Shown here: positions 43,635 through 50,960 of the stretch, in pieces | Layout: every line of letters starts with the position of its first letter | How positions within the stretch are numbered: position 1 is the stretch's first letter | Source of the DNA: Neobacillus piezotolerans | GTDB taxonomy: Bacteria > Bacillota > Bacilli > Bacillales > Cytobacillaceae | Reading direction: 5' to 3' | Assembly: GCF_003362805.1 (NCBI RefSeq) | Contig: NZ_QNQT01000019.1 | Location: 1 to 50,960, forward strand | DNA: 50,960 nt | Made by a program: the position numbers and the translations under genes | The notes under the pieces: model-generated | What the model was told of the DNA's origin: nothing | The model's database searches: none | What the model saw: only the letters and a program-made list of their open reading frames with translations

Positions 43635-44855
43635 ATGAAAGAAAAATTTCGAGCGATTAACCAAATATGGAAGCTGGTTATCCTTATTCTTCTTATTGCC
43701 ATTGCGTTCAGCTACGCGATGTTCCAAGGGGGATTTGTCAGCTGGTTTTTGTTCTACAGCTTTCTTCCCTTTGCGGCCTATTCACTCGCGGTTTCTTTTT
43801 ATCCGGTGCAGGAAGGGATTATAGCGGAAAGGCAATTGCCCAAGCATGAATTTGTTGCGGGCGAACCTTTAAAAGTACGAACCATTTTAAAAAGGGGCAA
43901 GGCATTCCCGCTTTTCTATCTGCTTGCGGAGGAGAAGCTAAGCGGCTCGTTGAATCACGCCGTTTCTCATGGACAAACCAAATCCCTGCTTTTTCCGGGC
44001 TTCTCCAAGGAACTAATATTTGATTATATGATTGAGGAACTTCCCCGCGGCGAGCATACGTTTCAATCAATAAAGCTCAAGACCGGAGACCTTCTAGGTT
44101 TGATTGAAAGGGAGACGAACTCCAATTCGGAAGACAGGATTCTTGTTTATCCGGCTTACACGGAATTATTATACCGCCCTTTTGAAAATCATTATGACCA
44201 GGGAGCCGCCGCTTCCAGGGAAAGGGTCCAGCGGGATACAACGATGGCAATCGGGGTCCGTGACTACCAGCCGGGTGACCGCTTTTCCTGGATTAATTGG
44301 AAAGCTTCAGCTAAGCGCAATGAAATTATGACAAAGGAATTCGAACAAAGGCAATCACACGACGTCCTGATTGTCATGGACTGCGCGCCGGATCGCCATT
44401 TTGAAGCGATCGTTTCCTTTACCGCTTCAATTGCGAGGGCAATCCTGAAAAAAGGAGCCCAGGCCGGGCTTCTATCGGTCAGCAAAGAAAGGGCTTCTTT
44501 TCCGGTAAGGGGAGGAGAAGGCCAGCTGCAGCAAATCTTTTACCATCTGGCCAAAGTGCAGCCAGCCTGTGCAGTGCCGATTGAGGCTGTGTTGGAAGCG
44601 GAAACCTTTTATTCGGGCCAAAATATGACGATGATGATTGTCACATCAAGCCTTACGAGGTCCCTTATTGAAAAAGCCGGTTTGCTTGGCCATAAAAAGG
44701 GGATGGTCACGGTATTCTTGATTAAAGATGAAGGGGAATCCCCGACAAACGAGGAATTGGCATTGAAAGCAATGGGAATCACCCGTGGCGTCAGGGTGAT
44801 GCTTGTGCATGAAAACCAATTTGATTCGGCATTCTCGGAGGTGAGCTTGCGATGA
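43635..44855 (+). CDS. yeaD: DUF58 membrane protein
   Basis: 406 residues. Two N-terminal membrane segments, a beta-sandwich-like part, then the DUF58 segment VGVRDYQPGDRFSWINWKASAKRNEIMTKEFE (VRDYQPGDR) and a vWA-like C-terminal half with VMDCAPD. Partner of the MoxR ATPase. Starts at the base after the yeaC stop; overlaps yebA by 4 bp. Confidence 0.93.
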   Translation: MKEKFRAINQIWKLVILILLIAIAFSYAMFQGGFVSWFLFYSFLPFAAYSLAVSFYPVQEGIIAERQLPKHEFVAGEPLKVRTILKRGKAFPLFYLLAEEKLSGSLNHAVSHGQTKSLLFPGFSKELIFDYMIEELPRGEHTFQSIKLKTGDLLGLIERETNSNSEDRILVYPAYTELLYRPFENHYDQGAAASRERVQRDTTMAIGVRDYQPGDRFSWINWKASAKRNEIMTKEFEQRQSHDVLIVMDCAPDRHFEAIVSFTASIARAILKKGAQAGLLSVSKERASFPVRGGEGQLQQIFYHLAKVQPACAVPIEAVLEAETFYSGQNMTMMIVTSSLTRSLIEKAGLLGHKKGMVTVFLIKDEGESPTNEELALKAMGITRGVRVMLVHENQFDSAFSEVSLR

Positions 44856-47071
44856 GCGGGAAGATGGACAAACTTGATTTAAGCGCTGTGCTCCTCTACG
44901 GATTCGGATTCCTGCTCATTTGGGAATGGCTCAGGCCACTGGATGAACTGACAGATACAGATAATATTGAAGTCTTTATCATATTCCTAGTCATCGCGTT
45001 TGCATCATCCATTTTCCAGCTTGGCAGGGCCCTGCAATTCTTCATTAAAAGCTTTTATATCCTATATGCCATTCACCGATTTTACTTTGAAGGAAGTTTT
45101 TTCAGCCTCAGCTGGGTGGGCAGCCTGCTTGCTGATATTAAAGTAAACATTGGCCTTTTATTTAGCCAGGATTACCAGCAGCTTACAAATGTCTTCAGGA
45201 CCATTCTTTTCTTTGTTCTTTTGTGGTTAATGGTTTATCTTATTCACTATTGGCTGTTGAACAGGCGCCGAATATTTTTATTTTTCCTAATGACCATCAT
45301 CTATATTACAGTCCTGGATACGTTCACGGCTTATGAAGGGAATGGGGCAATTGTCAGGACAGTGGTCGCTGGGTTCGCGGTCATGGGGATGCTTACGTTT
45401 TTCCGGCTTTCCGGAAGAGAATCCGCTGGTGAGGGAAAATGGTACATACGGAAATGGGCGGCCGCCCTGGCGGGAATGATCGCTTTCAGTACAGCGGTCG
45501 GCTTTGCCGCTCCAAAAGCCGAACCAATTTGGCCAGATCCGGTCCCATTTTTAAAATCGTTGAATGAAAATGCCGGAAGCGGGACAGGAGGAGTTTCCCG
45601 GATTGGTTACGGGGCGAATGATTCCAGGCTTGGCGGCCCGTTTTTACCTGATAATACAATCGTGTTCCGGGCGGATGCCGAAACCCGCCATTATTGGCGA
45701 GTAGAAACGAAGGACGTCTATACCGGGAAAGGGTGGATTTTGTCTGAAATCGTAAATGGCGGTGTTGGTTTTACCTACGATGACCCTGTTCCGCTTGAAG
45801 GATATCCCGATGAGGTGAAGAAAAAGGAATACGGTTCCAAAGTTATTATGTATTTAGAGTACCCTCACCTTGTCTATCCGCAAGGCGTCAAACAAATCCT
45901 GGCGCAGGGGCAAGTCTCCTTCCGCCTAAATACGGCGACTGAAAAAATCCAGGCGATGGAACCGTGGAACGAGCCGGCCGTGCTCGATAAATATGGTTTC
46001 GTATATGATCAGCCGGCATTTAAATTGGAAGAATTGAGATGGGCCAATGGCTCCGATTACGGCGGAACTGATGAGGAATTTATTAAGCGTTATACCCAGC
46101 TGCCTGAAAGCCTTCCGTCAAGGGTAAAGGATCTTGCAAATGAAATCGCTGGGGAAAAAGAGAACTGGTATGACAAAGCCAGGGCCATCGAGAATTACTT
46201 CGACCGAAGCGAATTCACTTACGACCAAAAAGATGTCGCGGTACCGCGCAATAATGAGGATTATGTGGATCAGTTCCTGTTCGATACAAAAACGGGATAC
46301 TGCGATAATTTTTCAACATCGATGGTCGTCATGCTCAGGAGCCTCGGAATACCTGCCCGGTGGGTAAAGGGCTATACGCATGGCGAATTGAAGTCATTTG
46401 GTGATGGCGATTCGAAGAAAAAGCTTTATGAAATAACCAACAATAATGCCCATTCATGGGTAGAAGCATACTTTCCGAACCTCGGTTGGATCCCGTTTGA
46501 GCCGACAAAAGGGTTTACGAATAATATACAAATCGATTATGAAACGACAAGCAACCCTTCCAACAATCCTGCTTCACCTGGCTCTTCCCAAAACGACCCG
46601 AATAATCCGGATCGCCAAAACAAACTGGAAGATATCGATTCAATCCCGAAGCAGGTAAAAGCGGAAACAAGCGTTTTGAAGAAATTCACGCTCTTTTTCA
46701 AAAAGGAATGGAAAAAGCTTGCAGTAGGAGTGGCAGCCTTAATCGGTGCGGTATGGTTCGCATACAGCAAACGGGGAAGGTGGCTTCCGTACTATCTAAT
46801 TTACAGATATAAGCTTACCCAAAAGGATGAGCAATTCGGAAAAGCGTATCTAACCCTCCTAAAGCAGCTGCAGCGGTACGGCCTCCCAAGGCAGGATGGC
46901 CAGACACTCCGTAATTACGCGGGTTATGTGGACAGTTTCTTCTCGACGCGGGAAATGGGAAAGCTGACATCAAGGTACGAGCATTTCCTATACAGGAGGG
47001 AAATGCCTGAAGGAACGTGGAAGGAAACAAAAGAATTGTGGGAAAATTTAATTAAAAAAACAATCTCTTGA
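44852..47071 (+). CDS. yebA: Transglutaminase-like membrane protein (TgpA family)
   Basis: 739 residues. About six N-terminal membrane segments (to near 215), a long extracellular part with a transglutaminase-like core: catalytic Cys in TGYCDNFSTSM (about 484), His and Asp in NNAHSWVEAYFPNLGW and following residues. A Pro/Asn/Ser linker, one more membrane segment near 630 and a DUF4129-like tail. Probably acts on surface proteins or peptidoglycan-associated substrates. ATG overlaps yeaD. The guaA promoter starts over its stop codon. Confidence 0.92.
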   Translation: MSGKMDKLDLSAVLLYGFGFLLIWEWLRPLDELTDTDNIEVFIIFLVIAFASSIFQLGRALQFFIKSFYILYAIHRFYFEGSFFSLSWVGSLLADIKVNIGLLFSQDYQQLTNVFRTILFFVLLWLMVYLIHYWLLNRRRIFLFFLMTIIYITVLDTFTAYEGNGAIVRTVVAGFAVMGMLTFFRLSGRESAGEGKWYIRKWAAALAGMIAFSTAVGFAAPKAEPIWPDPVPFLKSLNENAGSGTGGVSRIGYGANDSRLGGPFLPDNTIVFRADAETRHYWRVETKDVYTGKGWILSEIVNGGVGFTYDDPVPLEGYPDEVKKKEYGSKVIMYLEYPHLVYPQGVKQILAQGQVSFRLNTATEKIQAMEPWNEPAVLDKYGFVYDQPAFKLEELRWANGSDYGGTDEEFIKRYTQLPESLPSRVKDLANEIAGEKENWYDKARAIENYFDRSEFTYDQKDVAVPRNNEDYVDQFLFDTKTGYCDNFSTSMVVMLRSLGIPARWVKGYTHGELKSFGDGDSKKKLYEITNNNAHSWVEAYFPNLGWIPFEPTKGFTNNIQIDYETTSNPSNNPASPGSSQNDPNNPDRQNKLEDIDSIPKQVKAETSVLKKFTLFFKKEWKKLAVGVAALIGAVWFAYSKRGRWLPYYLIYRYKLTQKDEQFGKAYLTLLKQLQRYGLPRQDGQTLRNYAGYVDSFFSTREMGKLTSRYEHFLYRREMPEGTWKETKELWENLIKKTIS

Positions 47072-47096
47072 CCGGAAATTTGCGTACGGATAAAAT
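47068..47096 (+). promoter_or_regulatory. guaA promoter
   Basis: TTGACC (47068-47073), 17 bp, TAAAAT (47091-47096). The -35 overlaps the yebA stop codon. Confidence 0.8.
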
Positions 47097-47123
47097 GATT
47101 AAATAACTGAATCTGTACTTACC

Positions 47124-47192
47124 CTTCATATATCCTCGATGATATGGATCGAAAGTCTCTACCGGGCCGCCGTAAATGGCCTGACTATGAAG
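47124..47192 (+). promoter_or_regulatory. Purine riboswitch, guanine class (guaA)
   Basis: P1 CTTCATA (47124-47130) / TATGAAG (47186-47192) with core GATATGG, GTCTCTACC, CCGTAAAT and GACTATG; C at the specificity base marks guanine binding. With the terminator at 47229-47279 it would turn guaA off when guanine is plentiful. Confidence 0.94.
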
Positions 47193-47228
47193 GCAGCAAT
47201 TTCGTGGGATATTTTTGCCATAAAAAAT

Positions 47229-47279
47229 CGGAATTCTGCCTTCTTTTTATATTAAAAGGGGGCAAGTCCGGTTTTTTTT
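47229..47279 (+). terminator. Riboswitch-controlled terminator of guaA
   Basis: CGGA-ATT-CTGCC plus CTTTT pairs with AAAAG plus GGC-AAG-TCCG across about 47229-47270, followed by TTTTTTTT. Confidence 0.85.
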
Positions 47280-47330
47280 ATTGGGGAAATGCTTTATGAG
47301 TATACTAATTAAGAGAAAGAGGTGGAGAAC

Positions 47331-48884
47331 TTGTCTGGTAAAACAGAACTTCATAACCAGGAAATGATCGTGGTTCTCGATTTCGGGAGCCAGTACAACC
47401 AATTGATTACAAGAAGGATCCGGGAATTTGGCGTGTATAGTGAATTGCATCCGCACACCATTACCGCCGAAGAAATCAAGGCGATGAATCCAAAGGGGAT
47501 TATTTTCTCCGGTGGACCGAACAGTGTGTACGATGAAAATTCGTTCCGCTGTGATGAAAGAATTTTTGATCTTGGCATTCCTGTCCTTGGAATTTGCTAT
47601 GGCATGCAATTAATGGCTGTCCACTTTGGTGGCTCAGTCGAAAAGGCAAAGAACAGGGAGTATGGCAAGGCTGCCATCGCGGTCGGCAATGAAACAGCTT
47701 TGTTCAAGGGGCTGCCGGAAAGCCAGGTAGTCTGGATGAGCCACGGCGACCTCGTAACGGCTGTTCCTCCTGGATTTACGGCGGATGCAGATAGCCCGTC
47801 ATGCCCAATTTCCTCCATGAGCGATGAAGGCAGAAAACTGTATGGAGTTCAATTCCATCCGGAAGTACGCCATTCCGTCCATGGAAATGAATTGCTGAAA
47901 AACTTTGTCCTCGGTGTTTGTGGGTGCAGCGGCAACTGGTCGATGGAAAACTTTATTGAAATTGAAATGGAAAAGATCCGCGCGGCAGTAGGCGATAAAA
48001 AGGTTCTCTGCGCACTGAGCGGCGGCGTTGATTCCTCCGTAGTGGCGGTCCTTATCCATAAAGCGATCGGCGACCAGCTGACCTGTATCTTCGTGGATCA
48101 CGGCTTGCTACGAAAAGGCGAAGCCGAGCAGGTTATGAAAACTTTCGCGGATGGTTTCCATATGAATGTCATTAAAGTGGACGCCCGGGAACGTTTCATG
48201 GAAAAGCTGCGCGGCGTTTCAGATCCTGAGAAAAAGCGGAAAATCATCGGCAATGAATTTATTTATGTCTTTGACGATGAATCACATAAACTGGAAGGCA
48301 TTGAATTCCTCGCGCAGGGAACGCTTTATACGGATATTATCGAAAGTGGGACAGCAACAGCGCAAACAATCAAATCACACCATAATGTCGGCGGCCTTCC
48401 GGAGGATATGCAGTTCAAGCTCATCGAGCCGCTTAATACCCTCTTTAAGGATGAGGTCCGGGCATTGGGGACCGAGCTTGGCATTCCTGATGAAATTGTC
48501 TGGAGGCAGCCATTCCCGGGACCTGGCCTTGGTATCCGTGTTCTTGGTGAAATCACTGAGGACAAGCTGGAGATTGTCCGTGAATCTGATGCGATTTTGC
48601 GTGAGGAAGTACGAAATGCGGGACTTGAGCGTGAAATCTGGCAATACTTCACTGTCCTCCCTGATATCCGCAGTGTCGGCGTCATGGGAGATACCCGGAC
48701 ATACGACCATACGATCGGCATCCGGGCAGTTACTTCAATTGACGGGATGACCTCGGATTGGGCCCGTATTCCATGGGACGTACTTGAAACCATTTCAACA
48801 AGGATCGTAAATGAGGTTCCGCATGTGAACCGAGTCGTGTATGACATTACATCCAAGCCGCCTGCTACAATCGAGTGGGAATAA
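47331..48884 (+). CDS. guaA: GMP synthase (glutamine-hydrolysing)
   Basis: 517 residues. Class I amidotransferase domain with catalytic Cys in GICYGMQL and QFHPEV, then the PP-loop synthetase domain with SGGVDSSV and the C-terminal dimerisation domain ending TIEWE. It aminates XMP to GMP. TTG at 47331 lies 6 nt after GAGGTGGA; GTG at 47322 would add 3 residues but is inside the ribosome binding site. Controlled by its own guanine riboswitch. Confidence 0.97.
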   Translation: MSGKTELHNQEMIVVLDFGSQYNQLITRRIREFGVYSELHPHTITAEEIKAMNPKGIIFSGGPNSVYDENSFRCDERIFDLGIPVLGICYGMQLMAVHFGGSVEKAKNREYGKAAIAVGNETALFKGLPESQVVWMSHGDLVTAVPPGFTADADSPSCPISSMSDEGRKLYGVQFHPEVRHSVHGNELLKNFVLGVCGCSGNWSMENFIEIEMEKIRAAVGDKKVLCALSGGVDSSVVAVLIHKAIGDQLTCIFVDHGLLRKGEAEQVMKTFADGFHMNVIKVDARERFMEKLRGVSDPEKKRKIIGNEFIYVFDDESHKLEGIEFLAQGTLYTDIIESGTATAQTIKSHHNVGGLPEDMQFKLIEPLNTLFKDEVRALGTELGIPDEIVWRQPFPGPGLGIRVLGEITEDKLEIVRESDAILREEVRNAGLEREIWQYFTVLPDIRSVGVMGDTRTYDHTIGIRAVTSIDGMTSDWARIPWDVLETISTRIVNEVPHVNRVVYDITSKPPATIEWE

Positions 48885-48897
48885 AATGCTTTGTTGT

Positions 48898-48931
48898 CGA
48901 ACGATTGTAAGAAAAAAACGTCGAATGTTCG
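48898..48931 (+). promoter_or_regulatory. PurBox pair (PurR operator) upstream of pbuG
   Basis: CGAACGATT (48898-48906) and the inverted AATGTTCG (48924-48931), 17 bp apart; matches the inverted CGAAC-type PurBoxes recognised by PurR. It lies just upstream of the promoter. Confidence 0.85.
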
Positions 48932-48940
48932 TATTTTTTG

Positions 48941-48969
48941 TTGACGTTGAGACGTACGGCTGTTAAAAT
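48941..48969 (+). promoter_or_regulatory. pbuG promoter
   Basis: TTGACG (48941-48946), 17 bp, TAAAAT (48964-48969), with an upstream TG giving an extended -10. Confidence 0.85.
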
Positions 48970-49001
48970 GAGAACGTACTAATTGTGGATTTTTAATTTT
49001 G

Positions 49002-49070
49002 CTTCGTATAATACTGGGGATATGGCCCAGAAGTTTCTACCGAGCTGCCGTAAATAGCTTGACTACGAAG
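49002..49070 (+). promoter_or_regulatory. Purine riboswitch, guanine class (pbuG)
   Basis: P1 CTTCGTA (49002-49008) / TACGAAG (49064-49070), core GGATATGGC, GTTTCTACC, CCGTAAAT and GACTACG; guanine-type base. It closely resembles the riboswitch upstream of nupN, including the loop sequences. Confidence 0.95.
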
Positions 49071-49124
49071 TATGTAAGAATAAAGGGCGTTTTTTCGTCC
49101 GTTTATTCATGCATGCTTCATGTC

Positions 49125-49157
49125 AGCGCCCCGGCAACTCGTGCCGGGGCGCTTTTG
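49125..49157 (+). terminator. Riboswitch-controlled terminator of pbuG
   Basis: Perfect stem AGCGCCCCGGC (49125-49135) / GCCGGGGCGCT (49143-49153) followed by TTT. Confidence 0.9.
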
Positions 49158-49217
49158 TGTTCCTGGATTTAGAGAGAGAGCTTTCGAAAAGCCAACCAAC
49201 TTTCTAGGGGGATTTAT

Positions 49218-50549
49218 ATGAAGAAGTACTTTATGTTTGAGGAACTTGGTACTAATTATCGCCGTGAAATTATCGGCGGGCTAACCACATTCCTGGCGAT
49301 GGCTTACATTCTTGTGGTCAATCCGCTCACATTAACACTCGCCAATGTGGATGGGCTTCCTGATGAAGTAAGAATGAACCATGGAGCTGTATTTGTTGCA
49401 ACTGCGCTTGCAGCTGCTGTAGGTTCGATTATCATGGGTCTGATCGGAAAATATCCGATAGCTTTGGCCCCTGGCATGGGCTTGAATGCGTTTTTTGCAT
49501 ATTCCGTTGTCCTTGGCCACGGAGCTTCATGGCAGCATGCGCTGGCCGCAGTATTTATCTCAAGTGTATTTTTCCTATTGCTGACCATTTCGGGACTGCG
49601 TGAAAAACTGATTAATGCCATCCCGGTTGAACTTAAATACGCAGTTGGCGCCGGAATCGGATTGTTCATCACATTTGTCGGTTTAATCAATGCAAAAATC
49701 ATTGTTAAAAATGAAGCAACACTCGTTGGCCTTGGCCACTTGGGAAATCCTGAAACACTTTTGGCAATCTTCGGTCTGTTGATTACTGTTATTATGATGA
49801 CCAGGGGCGTCAAGGGAGCGGTCTTCTACGGAATGATCGTTACTGTTATCGCGGGCATTGCCTTTAATCTTATCGATCCGCCTGCGAAAATTGTCGATCA
49901 GGTTCCTAGCATGGAACCGACATTCGGAGCTTTGTTTTCTTCCTTTAATGACAGTTCGTTTTACACAGCCGCAATGCTCGGTATAATCCTTACTTTCCTG
50001 TTCGTTGATTTCTTTGATAACGCTGGTACGCTCGTGGCTGTCGCGAACCAGGCCGGCCTTATGAAAGACAACAAGCTTCCCCGCGCTGGTCGCGCGCTGT
50101 TTGCCGATTCGATTGCTTCGATGGTTGGATCCATTTTTGGTACATCCACGACAACGTCCTACATCGAATCGAGTGCCGGGGTAGCGTCTGGTGCCCGGTC
50201 GGGATTTGCCGCGCTGGTTACCGCATTGTGCTTTATCCTTGCGCTCTTCTTTTATCCGCTTCTATCCATCGTAACAGCGCCGGTGACAGCTCCAGCCTTG
50301 ATCATTGTCGGTGTCCTGATGGTTTCATCTATTGGGAATATCGATTGGAAACGATTTGAAATCGCTGTTCCTTCATTCCTGACAATCATTGCAATGCCGC
50401 TATCCTATAGCATTGCAACGGGAATCGCGGCAGGTTTTATCTTCTATCCGATTACCATGCTTGTAGCTGGCCGCCGGAAGGATATCCATCCGATTATGTA
50501 CTTGTTCTTTGTCATCTTCCTTCTATATTTTATATTCCTTACAGAATAG
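49218..50549 (+). CDS. pbuG: Hypoxanthine/guanine permease PbuG (NCS2 family)
   Basis: 443 residues with about 12 membrane segments of the AzgA/NCS2 type, including LAPGMGLNAFFAY, VDFFDNAGTLVAVANQAG and the signature GTSTTTSYIESSAGVASG. It imports guanine and hypoxanthine by proton symport. AGGGGGA precedes the ATG. Doubly controlled by PurR and a guanine riboswitch, and adjacent to guaA as in B. subtilis. Confidence 0.96.
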   Translation: MKKYFMFEELGTNYRREIIGGLTTFLAMAYILVVNPLTLTLANVDGLPDEVRMNHGAVFVATALAAAVGSIIMGLIGKYPIALAPGMGLNAFFAYSVVLGHGASWQHALAAVFISSVFFLLLTISGLREKLINAIPVELKYAVGAGIGLFITFVGLINAKIIVKNEATLVGLGHLGNPETLLAIFGLLITVIMMTRGVKGAVFYGMIVTVIAGIAFNLIDPPAKIVDQVPSMEPTFGALFSSFNDSSFYTAAMLGIILTFLFVDFFDNAGTLVAVANQAGLMKDNKLPRAGRALFADSIASMVGSIFGTSTTTSYIESSAGVASGARSGFAALVTALCFILALFFYPLLSIVTAPVTAPALIIVGVLMVSSIGNIDWKRFEIAVPSFLTIIAMPLSYSIATGIAAGFIFYPITMLVAGRRKDIHPIMYLFFVIFLLYFIFLTE

Positions 50550-50557
50550 AGGGGAAA

Positions 50558-50589
50558 AAGGATTGGCTGCTGCAGCCAATCCTTTTTTT
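50558..50589 (+). terminator. Terminator of pbuG
   Basis: Perfect 13-bp stem AAGGATTGGCTGC (50558-50570) / GCAGCCAATCCTT (50572-50584), followed by TTTTT. Confidence 0.95.
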
Positions 50590-50779
50590 ATGGCCTGATT
50601 AACCATACAATACGGTTCTGTACTTATTATAGAAGGAAGTAGTGAAAAACGGAGAAGTTTGGGTATTTGTAGGAATAAATTGGAAATATAAATCTGGTTG
50701 ACGAAAGAAAGGGCGCGGTGGTATTATAGATGAACAACGAAGCTTCCATTCCTTTTTTCAAATTGTTTTAAATAAATGA

Positions 50780-50808
50780 TTGACATTCGAATGGTTGCAA
50801 GGTATAAT
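50780..50808 (+). promoter_or_regulatory. rRNA operon promoter P1
   Basis: TTGACA (50780-50785), 17 bp, TATAAT (50803-50808); ideal sigma-A promoter. Region 50590-50779 holds no gene. Confidence 0.9.
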
Positions 50809-50864
50809 AAGAAAGTTGCTCAATCAACAAGCTTTTTAGCAGTTAAGGATTTTGAAAAAAGTTG

Positions 50865-50894
50865 TTGACAAAGCGCTTTTGAAAATGTTATACT
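50865..50894 (+). promoter_or_regulatory. rRNA operon promoter P2
   Basis: TTGACA (50865-50870), 18 bp, TATACT (50889-50894). Tandem strong promoters are typical of Bacillus rrn operons. Confidence 0.88.
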
Positions 50895-50960
50895 AGAATA
50901 GTTGTTTAAATGAATATTGTTCCTTGAAAACTAAACAAACAAGCGTCAACAAACAATAAT
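50895..50960 (+). ncRNA. rRNA operon leader (start only)
   Basis: CCTTGAAAACTAAAC and the following AT-rich stretch are the usual leader before 16S rRNA in Bacillaceae, including the box-type elements for antitermination and processing. 16S itself begins outside the window. Confidence 0.8.

Overview
The window comes from a low-GC Gram-positive bacterium of the family Bacillaceae. The gene order tsaE-tsaB-rimI-tsaD / ydiF / moaC / rex / ydiK-ydiL / groES-groEL, and near the other end yeaC-yeaD-yebA / guaA / pbuG, is the order I recall from Bacillus subtilis. TTG and GTG starts behind strong GGAGG sites, a CIRCE-controlled groE operon, purine riboswitches and a PurBox fit the same group. Compared with B. 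subtilis as I remember it, thiL is absent before tsaE and tatAy/tatCy are absent between rex and ydiK. The window runs almost exactly from one rRNA operon to the next: it opens on a 5S rRNA 3' end with two tRNAs and closes in the tandem promoters and leader of another rrn operon.

Layout. 1-230: 5S end, an initiator-type tRNA whose anticodon reads CCT instead of CAT, and tRNA-Asp. 335-775: a 52-bp tandem repeat array. 1177-3811: tRNA t6A genes tsaE, tsaB, tsaD with rimI. 3853-4009: a cluster of DnaA boxes. 4031-10697: ABC-F protein, moaC behind a possible three-way-junction leader, rex, ydiK, ydiL, groESL. 11024-15098: two GC-rich, probably transferred genes for a beta-helix (pectate-lyase-like) lipoprotein and a secreted GH3 glycosidase. 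15426-17285: YhcN/YlaJ-type lipoprotein and a YbdG-like MscS channel. 17338-22493: a guanine-riboswitch-controlled nucleoside ABC transporter (nupNOPQ type). 22769-25669: orphan lipoprotein, LacI-family regulator, small ORF.

26195-41612: a Tad (type IVc, Flp-like) pilus or secretion locus. It holds cpaB, tadZ, tadA, tadB, tadC, a class III pilin and two TadE/TadG-like pseudopilins, interleaved with two paralogous von Willebrand factor A lipoproteins, two secreted proteins carrying 5-residue tryptophan repeats (WEGNP-like and GWTAN-like) and four small membrane proteins. A GC-rich folded repeat lies between tadZ and tadA. No prepilin peptidase is encoded here. This is my best candidate for an undescribed system: a Gram-positive Tad machine with dedicated vWA adhesin-like lipoproteins and Trp-repeat surface or secreted proteins.

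41616-50589: small membrane protein, GNAT acetyltransferase, then yeaC-yeaD-yebA (MoxR ATPase, DUF58, transglutaminase), and guaA and pbuG, each behind its own guanine riboswitch, pbuG also behind a PurBox pair. The three guanine riboswitches link GMP synthesis, base uptake and nucleoside uptake to one signal.
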